Part shown: positions 9,046 through 18,984 of the stretch, in pieces
Layout of the letters: the number at the start of each line of letters is the position of its first letter
Numbering within the stretch: the first letter of the stretch is position 1
Source: an uncultured Pelagibacteraceae bacterium
Lineage (GTDB): Bacteria > Pseudomonadota > Alphaproteobacteria > Pelagibacterales > Pelagibacteraceae
Direction of reading: 5' to 3'
DNA: 42,387 nucleotides
Assembly (NCBI GenBank): GCA_902574695.1
Contig: CACGON010000009.1
Span: forward strand, 1-42,387
Position numbers and translations under genes: made by a program
Notes under the pieces: generated by a model
Told to the model about the DNA's origin: nothing
The model's input: only the letters and a program-made list of their open reading frames with translations
Database searches by the model: none

Positions 9046-9440
9046 TAAAAGACCTTACAAATTATTTCTCCACCAATTTTTTGTTTTCTTGCATCTATAT
9101 CAGTCATAACACCTTTAGATGTTGATATTATTGCTATACCGAGACCATTATTTATTTTTGGCAAACTTTCAGCGCTCGAAAATATTCTTCTTCCTGGTTT
9201 TGAAACTCTCTCAATTGTATTAATCACAGGATTGCCAGAATTATATTTTAAATTAATGGTAAGATTTGGTTTTCCTGATTTATCCTCAACATTATAATCA
9301 ATAATAAAACCTTCCTCTTTTAAAACTTCGGCAATTTTAGTCTTAAAACTGGATGATGGAAGCTCAACCTTTTTTTGGTTTCTCATTTGAGCATTCTTGA
9401 TTCTAGCTATCATATCTCCAATTGGGTCACTTAAACTCAT
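9045..9440 (-). CDS. rpsH: 30S ribosomal protein S8
   Basis: S8 binds helix 21 of 16S rRNA and in E. coli represses spc-operon translation by binding its mRNA; whether that happens here is not visible. Family features: 'MSLSDPIGDMIARIKNAQMR' at the start, 'RVSKPGRRIF' in the middle, and the C-terminal 'GIAIISTSKGVMTDIDARK' followed by 'IGGEIICKVF'. Length 131 is normal. A 12-bp gap separates it from rpsN upstream. Confidence 0.97.
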   Translation of the reverse strand: MSLSDPIGDMIARIKNAQMRNQKKVELPSSSFKTKIAEVLKEEGFIIDYNVEDKSGKPNLTINLKYNSGNPVINTIERVSKPGRRIFSSAESLPKINNGLGIAIISTSKGVMTDIDARKQKIGGEIICKVF

Positions 9441-9452
9441 ACAATATCCTTT

Positions 9453-9758
9453 CTACCAACTTGATTTTACCATTCCTGGTATTTTTCCTTCAAGACCAAG
9501 CTTTCTCAAAGCTATTCTTGAAATTTTTAATTTTCTATAAACACCGTGTGGTCGACCGGTGATTTGACATCTGTTTCTTACTCTAGTTTTTGCTGAATTT
9601 CTTGGTAGTTTTGACAATTTTTGTTGTGCTTTAAATCTTTCTTCTAAAGGTAATTTTTTATCCATTATAATTTTTTTAAGCTTATTTCTCTTTGCAAAAA
9701 GTCTGTCTGATAATTTAATTCTTTTGTTATTCTTGTTTATTGAACTGAGTTTTGCCAT
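9453..9758 (-). CDS. rpsN: 30S ribosomal protein S14 (zinc-free long form)
   Basis: S14 is a head protein of the small subunit near the decoding centre. The 101-residue length and absence of paired CxxC motifs mark the long, zinc-independent form used by proteobacteria. The conserved C-terminal block contains '[20 protein letters not shown]' followed by '[21 protein letters not shown]'. The start shares one base with the rplE stop at 9758. Confidence 0.97.
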   Translation of the reverse strand: MAKLSSINKNNKRIKLSDRLFAKRNKLKKIIMDKKLPLEERFKAQQKLSKLPRNSAKTRVRNRCQITGRPHGVYRKLKISRIALRKLGLEGKIPGMVKSSW

Positions 9759-10312
9759 TAGTTTGTCCTTTCTTCCTTAAATGGAAAATTTAATCGTTTA
9801 AGCAACTCGTAGCTATGTTTTTTATCTAAAGCTGAAATAACAATTGTTATATCTAAGCCTCTAATTTTATCCACTTTATCAAAGTTAACTTCAGGGAAAA
9901 TAATATGTTCTTTTATACCAAAGGTGTAATTTCCAAAATCATCAAAACCATTAGATGATAAACCTCTAAAGTCTTTTATACGCGGTAATGCTATATTTAC
10001 TAACCTGTCAATAAATTCGTACATCTTATCTTTTCTTAATGTCACTTTTAATCCAGCTTTAGTACTTTTTCTTGTTTTGAAATTTGATATTGATTTTTTA
10101 AATTTAGTAGTGACTGGTTTTTGACCTGTTATTTTTGAAAGATCTTCTTCGCAAACTTTTAAAATCTTTGAGTCATTTCCATCAATGCCTAAGCCCATAT
10201 TTAATACAACTTTTTCTAATTTTGGAGCCATATAAGTATTTTTAAGACCTAATTTATTTTTTAATTCTGGTTGAATTTCCTTATTATAAAGCTCTTTTAA
10301 TCTTGGTATCAT
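9758..10312 (-). CDS. rplE: 50S ribosomal protein L5
   Basis: L5 anchors 5S rRNA and forms an intersubunit bridge with S13. Diagnostic blocks are '[14 protein letters not shown]' (about 30-43), '[20 protein letters not shown]' (about 67-86), '[12 protein letters not shown]' and '[12 protein letters not shown]'. The ending 'RLNFPFKEE' is also typical. Length 184 is close to the usual 179. It overlaps rplX by four bases, giving a stop-start coupling junction. Confidence 0.97.
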   Translation of the reverse strand: MIPRLKELYNKEIQPELKNKLGLKNTYMAPKLEKVVLNMGLGIDGNDSKILKVCEEDLSKITGQKPVTTKFKKSISNFKTRKSTKAGLKVTLRKDKMYEFIDRLVNIALPRIKDFRGLSSNGFDDFGNYTFGIKEHIIFPEVNFDKVDKIRGLDITIVISALDKKHSYELLKRLNFPFKEERTN

Positions 10313-10563
10313 TTTTTAACTTCTTTTTTTTTTGTATCTTTTTTAGCTTCTTTAAATAAAGCTAGATTAGATAAATTTATAAAATTTTCTTTTTCAAAAA
10401 TACCACCTTTTTTCTCTTTAGTAGTTTTTACATGCTTTTTAATCATATTAAGACCTTTTATCTTGGCTCTAAAATTTTTTCTATCAATCTCTATTATTTC
10501 TCCTTCTTTATTTTTATCTTTGCCACATAAAATTTTTACTTTATTTCCTTTTTTTAAAAGCAT
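10309..10563 (-). CDS. rplX: 50S ribosomal protein L24
   Basis: L24 is an assembly-initiator protein near the tunnel exit. The KOW-type start '[20 protein letters not shown]' is clear, followed by '[20 protein letters not shown]'. At 84 residues it is shorter than the usual 100-105. The C-terminus is a run of Lys/Asp residues after 'NLSNLALF', so the canonical last strand region is trimmed. It overlaps rplE by four bases and rplN by one. Confidence 0.94.
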   Translation of the reverse strand: MLLKKGNKVKILCGKDKNKEGEIIEIDRKNFRAKIKGLNMIKKHVKTTKEKKGGIFEKENFINLSNLALFKEAKKDTKKKEVKK

Positions 10564-10931
10564 TACAAAACCTCCGGTGCTAAAGAAATTATTTTCATTT
10601 GTCCTTTATTTCTTAATTCTCTTGTCACGGGACCAAAAATTCTAGTACCTACTGGTTCGCCCTTATCATCAACCAGTACAGCTGCATTATTGTCAAATTT
10701 TACTTTAGACCCATCATCTCTATGTATGCCTTTCTTGACTCTTACTACCACAGCCTTATGTACAGATCCTTTTTTAACTTTACCTTTTGGAATTGCCTCT
10801 TTTACTGCAATTACAATTGTATCACCTATGCTTGCATATCTTCGCTTAGATCCTCCTAAAACTTTTATGCATTCAATTCTTTTTGCTCCAGTGTTATCAG
10901 CAACATTTAATTCTGTTTGAACTTGAATCAT
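10563..10931 (-). CDS. rplN: 50S ribosomal protein L14
   Basis: L14 sits at the subunit interface and is one of the most conserved ribosomal proteins. '[19 protein letters not shown]' at the start, '[20 protein letters not shown]' near residues 27-46, '[17 protein letters not shown]' and '[13 protein letters not shown]' are all present. Length 122 is exactly usual. Its start overlaps the end of rpsQ by four bases. Confidence 0.98.
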   Translation of the reverse strand: MIQVQTELNVADNTGAKRIECIKVLGGSKRRYASIGDTIVIAVKEAIPKGKVKKGSVHKAVVVRVKKGIHRDDGSKVKFDNNAAVLVDDKGEPVGTRIFGPVTRELRNKGQMKIISLAPEVL

Positions 10932-11164
10932 TTTTTTTCCCCCAAAACTTCAAATTTTTTACTCTTTGAATAAGGTTTGCACTCAATTATTGAAACTTTA
11001 TCACCACTCTTATATTTGTTTGTTTCGTCATGTGCGCTGTATTTTTTTCTACTTCTTACTACCTTTTTAAATAATGGGTGTTGATATTTTCTTTCTACCA
11101 TAACCTTAATCGTTTTATTTTCTTTATCACTCACAACCACTCCATGTAAAACTTTTTTAGGCAT
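10928..11164 (-). CDS. rpsQ: 30S ribosomal protein S17
   Basis: S17 is an early 16S-binding OB-fold protein. The core begins '[19 protein letters not shown]' and contains '[20 protein letters not shown]' and '[16 protein letters not shown]'. I choose the ATG at 11164, giving 78 residues, because the family normally starts at this Met. A GTG three codons upstream (11173) is also in frame. With this start the gene overlaps rpmC by 8 bases. Confidence 0.95.
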   Translation of the reverse strand: MPKKVLHGVVVSDKENKTIKVMVERKYQHPLFKKVVRSRKKYSAHDETNKYKSGDKVSIIECKPYSKSKKFEVLGEKK

Positions 11165-11348
11165 TTTTTTCACTCTCTATAAATGTTTTTAATCTTGCTA
11201 TACTTTTTTTTATCTCTTTAATCTTAGAAGGGTTAGTTAATTGTCCGTTTGTTTTTTGAAAACGAAAATTAAATAAATCTTTCTTAAATTTATCAATATC
11301 TTTTATTGCTTGAGATTTTGTCATTTTTTTTACTTCTTTTTTTTTCAT
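11157..11348 (-). CDS. rpmC: 50S ribosomal protein L29
   Basis: L29 lies at the tunnel exit, where it helps form the docking site for SRP and trigger factor. The 63-residue helical protein carries '[19 protein letters not shown]' and '[11 protein letters not shown]', matching the L29 signature. The first eight residues are a Lys-rich extension, so Met9 (11324) is an alternative start. Its ATG at 11348 directly abuts the rplP stop. Confidence 0.93.
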   Translation of the reverse strand: MKKKEVKKMTKSQAIKDIDKFKKDLFNFRFQKTNGQLTNPSKIKEIKKSIARLKTFIESEKNA

Positions 11349-11759
11349 TTATGCAAACCTTTTTATAAACTTAGTTTTAATAGGAAGTTTAGCTGACGCC
11401 TTGTATAGTGCCTCTTTAGCTATCTGCTCTGAAACCCCATCAACCTCAAATAAAATTCTTCCTGGTTTTACCCTGCACGCCCAAAATTCAGGAGAACCCT
11501 TACCTTTACCCATTCTTACCTCAGTTGGTTTTTTTGATACTGGTATATTAGGAAATACTCTAGTCCATACTCTTCCTTGTCTTTTCATATGCCTTGTTAA
11601 AGCAACTCTCGCTGCCTCAATTTGTTTTGATATTACTCTGTCAGGAGAAAGTGCCTTTAACCCATAAGAGCCGTAATTCATTAAGTTACATCTTGATGCA
11701 TTTCCATGAATCCTACCTTTATGCGCTTTTCTAAATTTAGTTCTAGTTGGCTGTAACAT
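11349..11759 (-). CDS. rplP: 50S ribosomal protein L16
   Basis: L16 helps position A- and P-site tRNA at the base of the central protuberance. '[16 protein letters not shown]' at the start is canonical. '[20 protein letters not shown]' (about 33-52), '[20 protein letters not shown]' (about 78-97) and the Lys/Arg end follow. Length 136 is exactly usual. Two bases separate it from rpsC upstream. Confidence 0.98.
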   Translation of the reverse strand: MLQPTRTKFRKAHKGRIHGNASRCNLMNYGSYGLKALSPDRVISKQIEAARVALTRHMKRQGRVWTRVFPNIPVSKKPTEVRMGKGKGSPEFWACRVKPGRILFEVDGVSEQIAKEALYKASAKLPIKTKFIKRFA

Positions 11760-11761
11760 AA

Positions 11762-12421
11762 TTATTTTTTATTAGTCTCTTGACTAAACTCCTTAGTAAA
11801 AATTTCACCTTTATAAATCCATACCTTAATTCCAATAATTCCATATGTGGTTAAAGCCTCTGACTCTGCGTAGTCAATATCAGCCCTTAGTGTGTGAGAA
11901 GGTATGCTGCCCTCTCTTAACCATTCTGTTCTAGCTATTTCATTACCCCCGAGTCTTCCACTAATGGAAACTTTTATTCCTTTGGCTCCTAATCTTAAAG
12001 CAGACTGCATCGATCTTTTCATAGCTCTTCTATACGAAACTCTTTTAACCAACTGTTGTGCGATATTTTCAGCAACAAGAAAACTATTTGTCTCTGGTTT
12101 TTTAACCTCTTTAATATTTAGGTTTACTTCATTTTTAGTTAATAAAGATAATTTATTTTTAATTTTTTCAATATCACTGCCTTTTTTTCCGATAACAAAA
12201 CCTGGTCTAGAAGTATAAATTGTTACAAAACATTTTTTTGAAGTTCTCTCAATCATAACTTTAGATACACCAGAATTAATTACGTTTTTTTTTATGTATT
12301 CTCTTATTTTAAAGTCCTCTATTAAATAATTTCCAAAATTTTTTTTACTAGCATACCAAACAGAGTCCCATCCCCTGTTGATTCCTAATCTTAGTCCTAC
12401 TGGATTAACTTTTTGACCCAT
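11762..12421 (-). CDS. rpsC: 30S ribosomal protein S3
   Basis: S3 lines the mRNA entry channel. It has '[20 protein letters not shown]' at the start, a type-II KH domain with '[18 protein letters not shown]' (about 72-89), and a C-terminal S3 domain with '[19 protein letters not shown]' and '[14 protein letters not shown]'. Length 219 is slightly below E. coli (233), with the end trimmed after 'KGEIFTKEF'. The start overlaps rplV by 17 bases. Confidence 0.97.
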   Translation of the reverse strand: MGQKVNPVGLRLGINRGWDSVWYASKKNFGNYLIEDFKIREYIKKNVINSGVSKVMIERTSKKCFVTIYTSRPGFVIGKKGSDIEKIKNKLSLLTKNEVNLNIKEVKKPETNSFLVAENIAQQLVKRVSYRRAMKRSMQSALRLGAKGIKVSISGRLGGNEIARTEWLREGSIPSHTLRADIDYAESEALTTYGIIGIKVWIYKGEIFTKEFSQETNKK

Positions 12422-12812
12422 GTTTTTCCTCTACTTTTTTTTTATTAATTTCTGAAAGTATTATAGTTAAATTTGAATAAGGTTTTTTAATACCAGCGGC
12501 TCTTCCTTTAGCTCTTGCTCTAAACCTTTTCATGATAATTTGTTTTCCACAGAAAGCCTCTTTAATAAATAATTTGTCAATATCATATTGAAAATTATTT
12601 TCAGCATTTGCTACGGCAGAGGAAATTGTTTTTTTAACATCTTTTGATATTCGTTTTTCAGAAAAAGTTAGATCTCTTATTGCCACGCCAACCTTTTTTC
12701 CTACAATTGATTTTAATATTGGCTTCAATTTTCTTGTACTAGATCTTACGTTCTTATTTACCGATTTGACTAATTTGTTGTCGACTGTATTTTTTTTACT
12801 TTTTTTACTCAT
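12405..12812 (-). CDS. rplV: 50S ribosomal protein L22
   Basis: L22 reaches into the peptide exit tunnel by a beta-hairpin. The core is '[19 protein letters not shown]' near residues 24-42, then '[20 protein letters not shown]' near 88-107, and the hairpin block '[20 protein letters not shown]' near 114. An N-terminal extension of about 20 Lys/Ser-rich residues and a short C-terminal tail bring it to 135 residues. It overlaps rpsC by 17 bases. Confidence 0.95.
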   Translation of the reverse strand: MSKKSKKNTVDNKLVKSVNKNVRSSTRKLKPILKSIVGKKVGVAIRDLTFSEKRISKDVKKTISSAVANAENNFQYDIDKLFIKEAFCGKQIIMKRFRARAKGRAAGIKKPYSNLTIILSEINKKKVEEKHGSKS

Positions 12813-12814
12813 AA

Positions 12815-13126
12815 TTATTTTTTATCTGCAGGTTTTGCTGCTCCTTCATCTGCTTTTGCTTTCTTATCGGCTGGTGTGTGTCCAAAAAATTGTCTTGTTG
12901 GAGCAAATTCACCAAATTTATGTCCTACCATATCCTCTGATACTGTTATTGGTATAAATTTTTTTCCATTGTAGATTAAAAAACTTATCCCTACAAAATC
13001 AGGAATAATTGTTGATTTTCTTGACCATGTCTTAATAGGCTTTTTATTAGTATCGTTTTTTTGCTTTTCAACTTTTCTAATCAAGCTTTCTTCTACAAAT
13101 GGTCCTTTCCAAACTGCTCTAGCCAT
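12815..13126 (-). CDS. rpsS: 30S ribosomal protein S19
   Basis: S19 is a head protein that forms a complex with S13 near the A site. '[18 protein letters not shown]' at the start, '[20 protein letters not shown]' and '[20 protein letters not shown]' (about residues 63-82) are diagnostic. The final 16 or so residues form an Ala/Lys/Asp tail, giving 103 residues against about 92. Two bases separate it from its neighbours on each side. Confidence 0.97.
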   Translation of the reverse strand: MARAVWKGPFVEESLIRKVEKQKNDTNKKPIKTWSRKSTIIPDFVGISFLIYNGKKFIPITVSEDMVGHKFGEFAPTRQFFGHTPADKKAKADEGAAKPADKK

Positions 13127-13128
13127 AA

Positions 13129-13962
13129 TTATTTTTTCTTCCTCTTTCTTCTACGTATTATAAATTTATCAGTTCTCTTATTGTCTCTTGTTTTTAAACC
13201 TTTTGCGGATTGTCCTGTAGGTGATACAGGATGTCTACCACCTGCTGACTTACCTTCTCCACCTCCATGTGGGTGGTCAACAGGATTTTTAACAACTCCT
13301 CTTGTATGTGGGCGTATTCCCATCCATCTAGATCTTCCAGCTTTACCAATTTTAATATTTTTCTGATCAGGATTAGAAAGCACACCTATAGTGGCCATAC
13401 ATCTTGAATTTATTTTTCTTACTTCTCCCGAAGTCATTTTTATTAATGAGTAAGAACCATCTATACCTGATATTGTAACCGAGGTACCAGCAGATCTCGC
13501 TATTTTACCACCAGCTCCAGGCTGAAGCTCAACATTGTGAATGTCTATACCTACTGGTATATCCTGAAGTGGCATACAATTTCCAATTTTAATCTCAATA
13601 TTAGAACCATTCTTTATTTTATCTCCAATTTTAATTTGTTGAGGGGCTAAATAATAAGATCTTTCCCCGTCTTCAAATTTTACTAACATGATATGGCATG
13701 ATCTATTAGGATCATATTCAATCCTCTCAATTTCACCTACAGAGTCAAATTTTCTTCTATAGAAATCAACATGTCTATACTTGTGTTTGTGGCCACCTCC
13801 ATGATTTCTAGAAGTAATTCTTCCTAAATTATTCCTTCCTTTTGATGAATTGTTTGCAGAGGTTAGTGACTTAAAAGGTTTACCTTTCCAAAGATTGCTT
13901 TTATCAACCAATACGGTTCCTCTTGTAGACTTTGTATATGGTTTAAAACTTTTTAGTGACAT
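13129..13962 (-). CDS. rplB: 50S ribosomal protein L2
   Basis: L2 is required for subunit joining and peptidyl-transferase activity. The N-terminal '[20 protein letters not shown]' and '[20 protein letters not shown]' (about 45-64) are typical. The central OB/SH3-like domain has '[20 protein letters not shown]'. The C-terminal '[18 protein letters not shown]' keeps the conserved His of the peptidyl-transferase neighbourhood. Length 277 (usual 273-277). It abuts rplW by one base. Confidence 0.98.
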   Translation of the reverse strand: MSLKSFKPYTKSTRGTVLVDKSNLWKGKPFKSLTSANNSSKGRNNLGRITSRNHGGGHKHKYRHVDFYRRKFDSVGEIERIEYDPNRSCHIMLVKFEDGERSYYLAPQQIKIGDKIKNGSNIEIKIGNCMPLQDIPVGIDIHNVELQPGAGGKIARSAGTSVTISGIDGSYSLIKMTSGEVRKINSRCMATIGVLSNPDQKNIKIGKAGRSRWMGIRPHTRGVVKNPVDHPHGGGEGKSAGGRHPVSPTGQSAKGLKTRDNKRTDKFIIRRRKRKKK

Positions 13963-13963
13963 T

Positions 13964-14257
13964 TTATATTCCTGTTGTCAGATCGATTGATTGACCCTTT
14001 TTAAGTGTAATTATTGCTTTTTTATAACCTGATACTTTAACTTTTCTACCTCTTGTAAGTTTAAGTCTAGATTTTTTATTAATAATATTAATTTTAGTTA
14101 CATTTACTTTAAATATTTTCTCAATATTTTTTTTTAATACTTTCTTATTTGAGGATAAAGGAACTTTAAAAACTATTTTATTATACTCTGACATGCTAGT
14201 TGATTTCTCAGTAACAATCGGTGATATTATTTTATCGTAGATATGTAATTTATTCAT
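13964..14257 (-). CDS. rplW: 50S ribosomal protein L23
   Basis: L23 at the tunnel exit is the main ribosomal contact for trigger factor. The 97-residue protein has 'YDKIISPIVTEKSTSMSEYN' (about 7-26), 'VNVTKINIINKKSRLKLTRG' and 'GYKKAIITLKKGQSIDL', in the normal order. Its first eight bases overlap the end of rplD. Confidence 0.96.
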   Translation of the reverse strand: MNKLHIYDKIISPIVTEKSTSMSEYNKIVFKVPLSSNKKVLKKNIEKIFKVNVTKINIINKKSRLKLTRGRKVKVSGYKKAIITLKKGQSIDLTTGI

Positions 14258-14873
14258 AACGTTTTTCTAATTCCTTAACTGAAGTTTCTGTAAAAATAAC
14301 TTTTTTAAATTTAATTATGTCAAATGCACTAAAATGATTAATATCAGTTGTTTTAATGTTAGGAAGATTTCTTAAAGATTTAGAAATTTTTTCTTTAGAA
14401 GTCTTGTCTAAAATAATAAGTGAATTATTTGCATGAAGCTTGCTTAATATTTTGTTCATTTCCTTTGTTTTATTAATTTCATTTTTAAAGTCGCTCATAA
14501 CAATAAGATTACTATTATTTCTTTTATCGCTTAAAAGCGATGCAACGCTCAGCTTTCTTTCATTTTTGTTTAGCTTTCTATACTTGTAATTTTTTTCACC
14601 TTTAGGACCATGAGCAATACCACCTCCAACAAAAATTGGAGCTTTTCTACTAGCGTGTCTTGCATTACCAGTTCCCTTTTGTGCATATATTTTTGATGTA
14701 GAACCAATTATTTCGTTTTTTTGTTTAGTTTTTGCTTTTCTACCTTTGTAGTTTGCATTTGATTTATAAATAACTCCACTAACAAGTTTTTTATTTATTT
14801 TAGCCGCAAAAAGACTATCCATAACTTCTATAGTTTCTTTTTTTCCATCAATGTTAAATTTTTCAATTTTCAT
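14250..14873 (-). CDS. rplD: 50S ribosomal protein L4
   Basis: L4 forms the tunnel constriction with L22. In E. coli it also represses the S10 operon, which cannot be judged here. The tunnel loop 'STSKIYAQKGTGNARHASRK' (about 58-77) followed by 'APIFVGGGIAHGPK' is the best marker. The C-terminal Rossmann-like part includes 'NSLIILDKTS' and 'LPNIKTTDINHFSAFDIIK'. Length 207 is normal. It overlaps rplW by eight bases and is one base from rplC. Confidence 0.97.
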   Translation of the reverse strand: MKIEKFNIDGKKETIEVMDSLFAAKINKKLVSGVIYKSNANYKGRKAKTKQKNEIIGSTSKIYAQKGTGNARHASRKAPIFVGGGIAHGPKGEKNYKYRKLNKNERKLSVASLLSDKRNNSNLIVMSDFKNEINKTKEMNKILSKLHANNSLIILDKTSKEKISKSLRNLPNIKTTDINHFSAFDIIKFKKVIFTETSVKELEKRYE

Positions 14874-14874
14874 T

Positions 14875-15585
14875 TTATTTCTTTTTCTTTTCTGGTACTT
14901 TTTTTAATTTTTCTAAGGCCTCTATTTTTTCTAACATTGTTAATTTTGATGTATTTTTAGATGCTTTTTTAACTAGAACCTCAGTATTTTTTGAGCCCGG
15001 TATTGAACCTTTTATAAATAATAAATCATTTTCTAAGTCCGATTTAATTATTTCTATATTTTGTATTGTTCTAAGTTTATCTCCCATATGTCCAGCCATT
15101 TTTTTATTTTTAAAAACTTTACCAGGGTCTTGATTTTGACCAGTAGATCCGTGTGCTCTATGAGAAACAGAAACACCATGTGATGCTCTTAAGCCTGAAA
15201 AGTTATGTCTTTTCATAGCACCTGCAAAACCTTTTCCTATTGTTTTTGATCTAATATCAACAAATTTAATATCTTTAAAAATTTCCAAACCAAATTCATT
15301 TCCTGGCTTATAATTCTCTAAACTTTTTACTCTAAACTCTTTAATTTTCTTTTTTGGTTCTGTATTTTTTTTTGTAAAAAAACCTTTCATTGCTTTTGAT
15401 ATTTTAGAGTTTTTAACTTTACCAAAACCTAATTGAATAGCTGTATAACCTCTTTTGCTTGGGTCAATTACGTCAATAACTCTACCTTTTTCAATTTTTA
15501 AAACTGTTACCGGAACAGATTGACCAGTTTTGTAAAATTCTCTTGTCATGCCAATTTTTTTTCCAATTAATGCAATTTCAGTCAT
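14875..15585 (-). CDS. rplC: 50S ribosomal protein L3
   Basis: L3 contacts the peptidyl-transferase centre. I place the start at the ATG at 15585 ('MTEIALIGKKIGMTREF'), because the family starts there and the in-frame upstream ATG at 15609 would overlap rpsJ. The central block 'LRASHGVSVSHRAHGSTGQN' then 'QDPGKVFKNKKMAGHMG' keeps the Gln that PrmB methylates in other bacteria. The protein is 236 residues long, with a Lys/Glu-rich C-terminal tail from about residue 205 onward that most relatives lack. Confidence 0.96.
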   Translation of the reverse strand: MTEIALIGKKIGMTREFYKTGQSVPVTVLKIEKGRVIDVIDPSKRGYTAIQLGFGKVKNSKISKAMKGFFTKKNTEPKKKIKEFRVKSLENYKPGNEFGLEIFKDIKFVDIRSKTIGKGFAGAMKRHNFSGLRASHGVSVSHRAHGSTGQNQDPGKVFKNKKMAGHMGDKLRTIQNIEIIKSDLENDLLFIKGSIPGSKNTEVLVKKASKNTSKLTMLEKIEALEKLKKVPEKKKK

Positions 15586-15589
15586 TTTT

Positions 15590-15898
15590 TTAAATTTTAA
15601 TTTCCACATCTACACCTGAAGCAAGATCTAATTTCATTAGCGCTTCAACTGTTTGTGGCGTTGGTTCAATTATATCAATCAATCGTTTATGAGTTCGTGT
15701 TTCAAATTGTTCTCTACTTTTTTTGTCAATATGTGGTGATCTTAATACTGTATATCTTTCTATCTTTGTGGGAAGGGGAATTGGACCTTTGATGTTCGCT
15801 CCTGTTCTTTTGACAGTATTTACAATCTCTTCAGTCGATTGATCTAAAACTTTATTATCGTACGCTCTAAGTTTTATTCTTATATTTTGTTTTTCCAT
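15590..15898 (-). CDS. rpsJ: 30S ribosomal protein S10
   Basis: S10 is a head protein, and the NusB-S10 pair also acts in antitermination. The 102-residue sequence has '[19 protein letters not shown]' at the start, '[20 protein letters not shown]' (about 38-57), and '[20 protein letters not shown]' (about 68-87). All are canonical. Unlike the E. coli layout there is no tuf gene between fusA and rpsJ: they are separated by only four bases. Confidence 0.98.
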   Translation of the reverse strand: MEKQNIRIKLRAYDNKVLDQSTEEIVNTVKRTGANIKGPIPLPTKIERYTVLRSPHIDKKSREQFETRTHKRLIDIIEPTPQTVEALMKLDLASGVDVEIKI

Positions 15899-15902
15899 AA
15901 AT

Positions 15903-17978
15903 TTATCCAGTCTTCTTTGTTACTTCATCTTGAACATTTTGAGGTACTTTTGCATAATGATCGAAGAACATTGAATATTGAGCTCTACCCTGTGACATTG
16001 ATCTTAATGAATTAATATAACCAAACATATTTGCCAAGGGAACCATTGCTGTAATGACTGTTGCATTGCCTCTCTGCTCTTGGGTGCTAATTTGTCCTCT
16101 TCTACTATTTAAATCACCTATTACATCACCCATATAATCTTCAGGGGTAACTACTTCCACTCTCATCATTGGTTCTAATAACTTAAGTGTTGCTCTAGTA
16201 CATGCTTCTTTAAAACATTGTCTAGAAGCTAATTCAAAAGCTAAAACACTTGAGTCTACATCATGATGTAATCCATCAAGTATAGTAACTTTATAATCAA
16301 TCATTGGAAAACCTGCTAAAATTCCATTGTCAGCAACTGACTCTACACCTTTTTCCACTCCAGGAATAAATTCTTTTGGAATTGCTCCGCCTTTTATCTT
16401 ACTTTCAACTTCTCTTCCTTTGCCTGGTTCTAAAGGTTCAACAGAAAGTTTTACTCTAGCAAATTGCCCTGCTCCTCCACTTTGTTTTTTATGGGTATAA
16501 TCAAATTCACTTGGATTTTGTATTGTTTCTCTATAAGCAACCTGTGGCGCTCCAACATTAGCTTCAACTTTGAATTCTCTTTTCATTCTATCAACAATGA
16601 TATCTAAATGAAGCTCTCCCATTCCTTTGATAATCGTTTGTCCAGACTCTTCGTCTGAGCTTACTCTAAAAGATGGGTCTTCCTTTGCCAATCGTCCTAA
16701 TGCTTCACCCATTTTTTCTTGGTCTGCTTTAGTTTTTGGCTCAACTGCTATTTCAATTACGGGATCAGGAAACTCCATAGGTTCAAGAAGTACAGGTTTA
16801 TCTTTGTTTGCTAAAGTATGGCCTGTAATAGTGTTTTTTAAACCCGCTAATGCAACAATATCACCAGCGTTAGCTTCCTTTATATCCTCTCTAGAATTTG
16901 CATGCATTAATAACATTCTTCCAACTCTCTCCTCTTTGTCTTTTGAAGTATTGTAAATTGATGTTCCTGTTTTTACTGTGCCTGAATAAACTCTTATAAA
17001 TGTTAATGAACCAACAAATGGGTCATTTGCAACTTTAAAGGCTAAAGCAGAAAATGGAGCAGCATCTTCAAATTTCATCTCAAGCTCTTCATCTGAATTG
17101 GGTTTTGTTCCTTTTATAGATCCTATATCTTTTGGGCTAGGTAGATAATCTACCACAGCATCTAATAATGGCTGAACGCCTTTATTCTTGAAAGCAGATC
17201 CGGTTAAAACAGGCACAAAGTCAAAGTTTAAACAGCCTTTTCTTACACATTTAATCAAATCATCGTTTTTAATTTCATCGCCATTTAGATAGCTTTCCAT
17301 TAGTTTTTCATCTTGTTCCACAGCCGTTTCAACTAAATCTTGTCTATACTTTGTGCATATTTCCTTTAAATCTTCAGGAATATCTTTTTCTTCCCATTCA
17401 GCTCCTAAATCTTCATTCTTCCAAATGATCGCTTTCATTTTAACTAAATCTACAACACCTTGTAATGAAGACTCTATGCCTACAGGAATTTGCATTACTA
17501 AAGGTTTTGCACCCAAACGATCTTTGATCATATCTACACATCTAAAAAAATCAGCGCCTGTTCTATCTAATTTATTTACAAAACAAATTCTAGGAACTTT
17601 ATATTTATCTGCTTGTCTCCAAACAGTTTCTGATTGTGGTTCAACGCCAGCAACACCATCGAATACTGCAACCGCACCATCAAGAACTTTGAGTGATCTT
17701 TCCACTTCAATCGTAAAATCAACATGGCCTGGGGTATCTATAATGTTTATTCTGTTATCTCTCCAAAAACACGTTGTAGCTGCTGATGTAATTGTTATTC
17801 CTCTCTCTTGTTCCTGCTCCATCCAGTCCATTGTTGCAGCGCCATCATGAACTTCTCCAATTTTATGGCTTTTACCAGTATAATAAAGAATTCTTTCTGT
17901 AGTAGTTGTTTTACCGGCATCAATGTGGGCCATTATCCCAATATTACGATATTTTTCTAATGTATGTGTTCTACTCAT
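15903..17978 (-). CDS. fusA: Elongation factor G
   Basis: EF-G drives ribosomal translocation with GTP. The G1 motif '[13 protein letters not shown]' lies at about residues 17-29, G3 is 'DTPGHVDF' and G4 'NKLD'. Domain IV has '[17 protein letters not shown]', and '[17 protein letters not shown]' lies in domain V. At 691 residues it is the standard length. It sits six bases from rpsG and four from rpsJ, bridging the str and S10 gene sets. Confidence 0.98.
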   Translation of the reverse strand: MSRTHTLEKYRNIGIMAHIDAGKTTTTERILYYTGKSHKIGEVHDGAATMDWMEQEQERGITITSAATTCFWRDNRINIIDTPGHVDFTIEVERSLKVLDGAVAVFDGVAGVEPQSETVWRQADKYKVPRICFVNKLDRTGADFFRCVDMIKDRLGAKPLVMQIPVGIESSLQGVVDLVKMKAIIWKNEDLGAEWEEKDIPEDLKEICTKYRQDLVETAVEQDEKLMESYLNGDEIKNDDLIKCVRKGCLNFDFVPVLTGSAFKNKGVQPLLDAVVDYLPSPKDIGSIKGTKPNSDEELEMKFEDAAPFSALAFKVANDPFVGSLTFIRVYSGTVKTGTSIYNTSKDKEERVGRMLLMHANSREDIKEANAGDIVALAGLKNTITGHTLANKDKPVLLEPMEFPDPVIEIAVEPKTKADQEKMGEALGRLAKEDPSFRVSSDEESGQTIIKGMGELHLDIIVDRMKREFKVEANVGAPQVAYRETIQNPSEFDYTHKKQSGGAGQFARVKLSVEPLEPGKGREVESKIKGGAIPKEFIPGVEKGVESVADNGILAGFPMIDYKVTILDGLHHDVDSSVLAFELASRQCFKEACTRATLKLLEPMMRVEVVTPEDYMGDVIGDLNSRRGQISTQEQRGNATVITAMVPLANMFGYINSLRSMSQGRAQYSMFFDHYAKVPQNVQDEVTKKTG

Positions 17979-17984
17979 ATAATT

Positions 17985-18455
17985 TTACCATCTAAAATGC
18001 GCAAACGCTTTATTGGACTCTGCCATTTTGTGTGTATCTTCCTTCTTTTTAATAGCTGATCCTCTATTTTGATAAGCATCATAAATTTCATTAAAAATTT
18101 TATCTGACATATTTTTGTCTTTTCTCTTTCTAGATGCATCGATTAACCACCTTAGGGCTAGTGCCTGAGATCTTTTTGATTTAACTTCAACTGGAACTTG
18201 ATAAGTTGCTCCACCAACTCTTCTTGATCTCACTTCTACAGTGGGTTTTATATTATTAATTGCCGCATTAAAAACCTCTATAGGTTCGTCTTTTGATTTT
18301 GATTTTATTTTTTCAATAGCATCATAAATAATTTTTTCTGCTACTGTTTTTTTCCCGTCATACATTATATTATTTATTAATTTAGGTATAATTGTAGATT
18401 TATAAACAGGATCAACAACTGGAATTTTTTTTGGTGCTCTTTTTTTTCTAGACAT
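17985..18455 (-). CDS. rpsG: 30S ribosomal protein S7
   Basis: S7 nucleates assembly of the small-subunit head and lies near the E site. 'MSRKKRAPKKIPVVDPVYKS' is a typical alphaproteobacterial N-terminus. 'VEVRSRRVGGATYQVPVEVK' (about 74-93) and 'ALRWLIDASRKRKDK' follow. The end 'KMAESNKAFAHFRW' is canonical. Length 156 is usual. The gap to rpsL is three bases. Confidence 0.97.
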   Translation of the reverse strand: MSRKKRAPKKIPVVDPVYKSTIIPKLINNIMYDGKKTVAEKIIYDAIEKIKSKSKDEPIEVFNAAINNIKPTVEVRSRRVGGATYQVPVEVKSKRSQALALRWLIDASRKRKDKNMSDKIFNEIYDAYQNRGSAIKKKEDTHKMAESNKAFAHFRW

Positions 18456-18458
18456 ATT

Positions 18459-18830
18459 TTATTTTCCTTTTTTAGCACCATACTTAGATCTCTGCTGCTT
18501 TCTTGCAGTAACCCCTTGGGTATCTAAGTTTCCTCTTAAAATATGATAACGAACACCTGGTAGATCTTTAACTCTTCCACCTCTAATTAATACTACTGAG
18601 TGCTCTTGTAAATTATGCCCTTCTCCAGGTATATATGATGTAACTTCATGACCATTTGATAATCGTACTCTTGCTACTTTTCTTAAAGCTGAGTTTGGCT
18701 TCTTAGGTGTAGTTGTATATACCTTTACGCAGACACCTCTTTTTTGAGGTGATTTTTCAAGAGCTGGGACTTTATCTCTTGATGAAGGTCTACGTCTTCT
18801 TTTTCTTAATAACTGGTTTATTGTAGGCAT
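18459..18830 (-). CDS. rpsL: 30S ribosomal protein S12
   Basis: S12 is the decoding-centre protein that sets streptomycin sensitivity. '[15 protein letters not shown]' opens the protein. '[19 protein letters not shown]' contains the conserved Lys of the streptomycin-resistance region in its wild-type form, and '[14 protein letters not shown]' is the second such region, also wild type by inspection. Length 123 is standard. It is the first gene after rpoC, preceded by a 154-bp gap with a promoter-like sequence and two perfect hairpins. Confidence 0.98.
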   Translation of the reverse strand: MPTINQLLRKRRRRPSSRDKVPALEKSPQKRGVCVKVYTTTPKKPNSALRKVARVRLSNGHEVTSYIPGEGHNLQEHSVVLIRGGRVKDLPGVRYHILRGNLDTQGVTARKQQRSKYGAKKGK

Positions 18831-18853
18831 AAATATTATATTTTTTGATTAAG

Positions 18854-18904
18854 AAATAACTGGCAGGTTATTTAGTGGCAGCGTTTAATGTCCCAATGAC
18901 ATTA
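18854..18904 (-). promoter_or_regulatory. rpsL leader with two perfect inverted repeats
   Basis: Between the putative rpsL promoter and the rpsL ATG there are two hairpins on the minus strand. The promoter-proximal one pairs TAATGTC with GACATTA around a 5-nt loop (18886-18904). The second pairs AAATAAC with GTTATTT around a 6-nt loop (18854-18873). Neither is followed by a T-run, so they are not simple terminators. A role as a ribosomal-protein mRNA binding site or stability element is inference. Confidence 0.4.
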
Positions 18905-18927
18905 CATTCCAACCAAAAAATATGGCC

Positions 18928-18955
18928 AAAATACTATAGAAATCTGTTTTGTCAA
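18928..18955 (-). promoter_or_regulatory. Putative promoter for rpsL-rpsG-fusA and downstream
   Basis: The rpoC-rpsL gap is the longest in the ribosomal/RNA polymerase cluster. On the minus strand it contains a perfect TTGACA (18950-18955), a 16-bp spacer and TATTTT (18928-18933). The -35 is a full sigma70 match and the -10 matches four of six. It would allow the str/S10/spc block to be transcribed independently of read-through from rpoC. Confidence 0.45.
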
Positions 18956-18984
18956 ATTAAAATAAGCTGAAAACTAAGGTTTTT

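Noticed and set aside
15586..15609. Longer L3 start eight codons upstream.
   Set aside because: It overlaps rpsJ and the extra residues are not part of the L3 family N-terminus.
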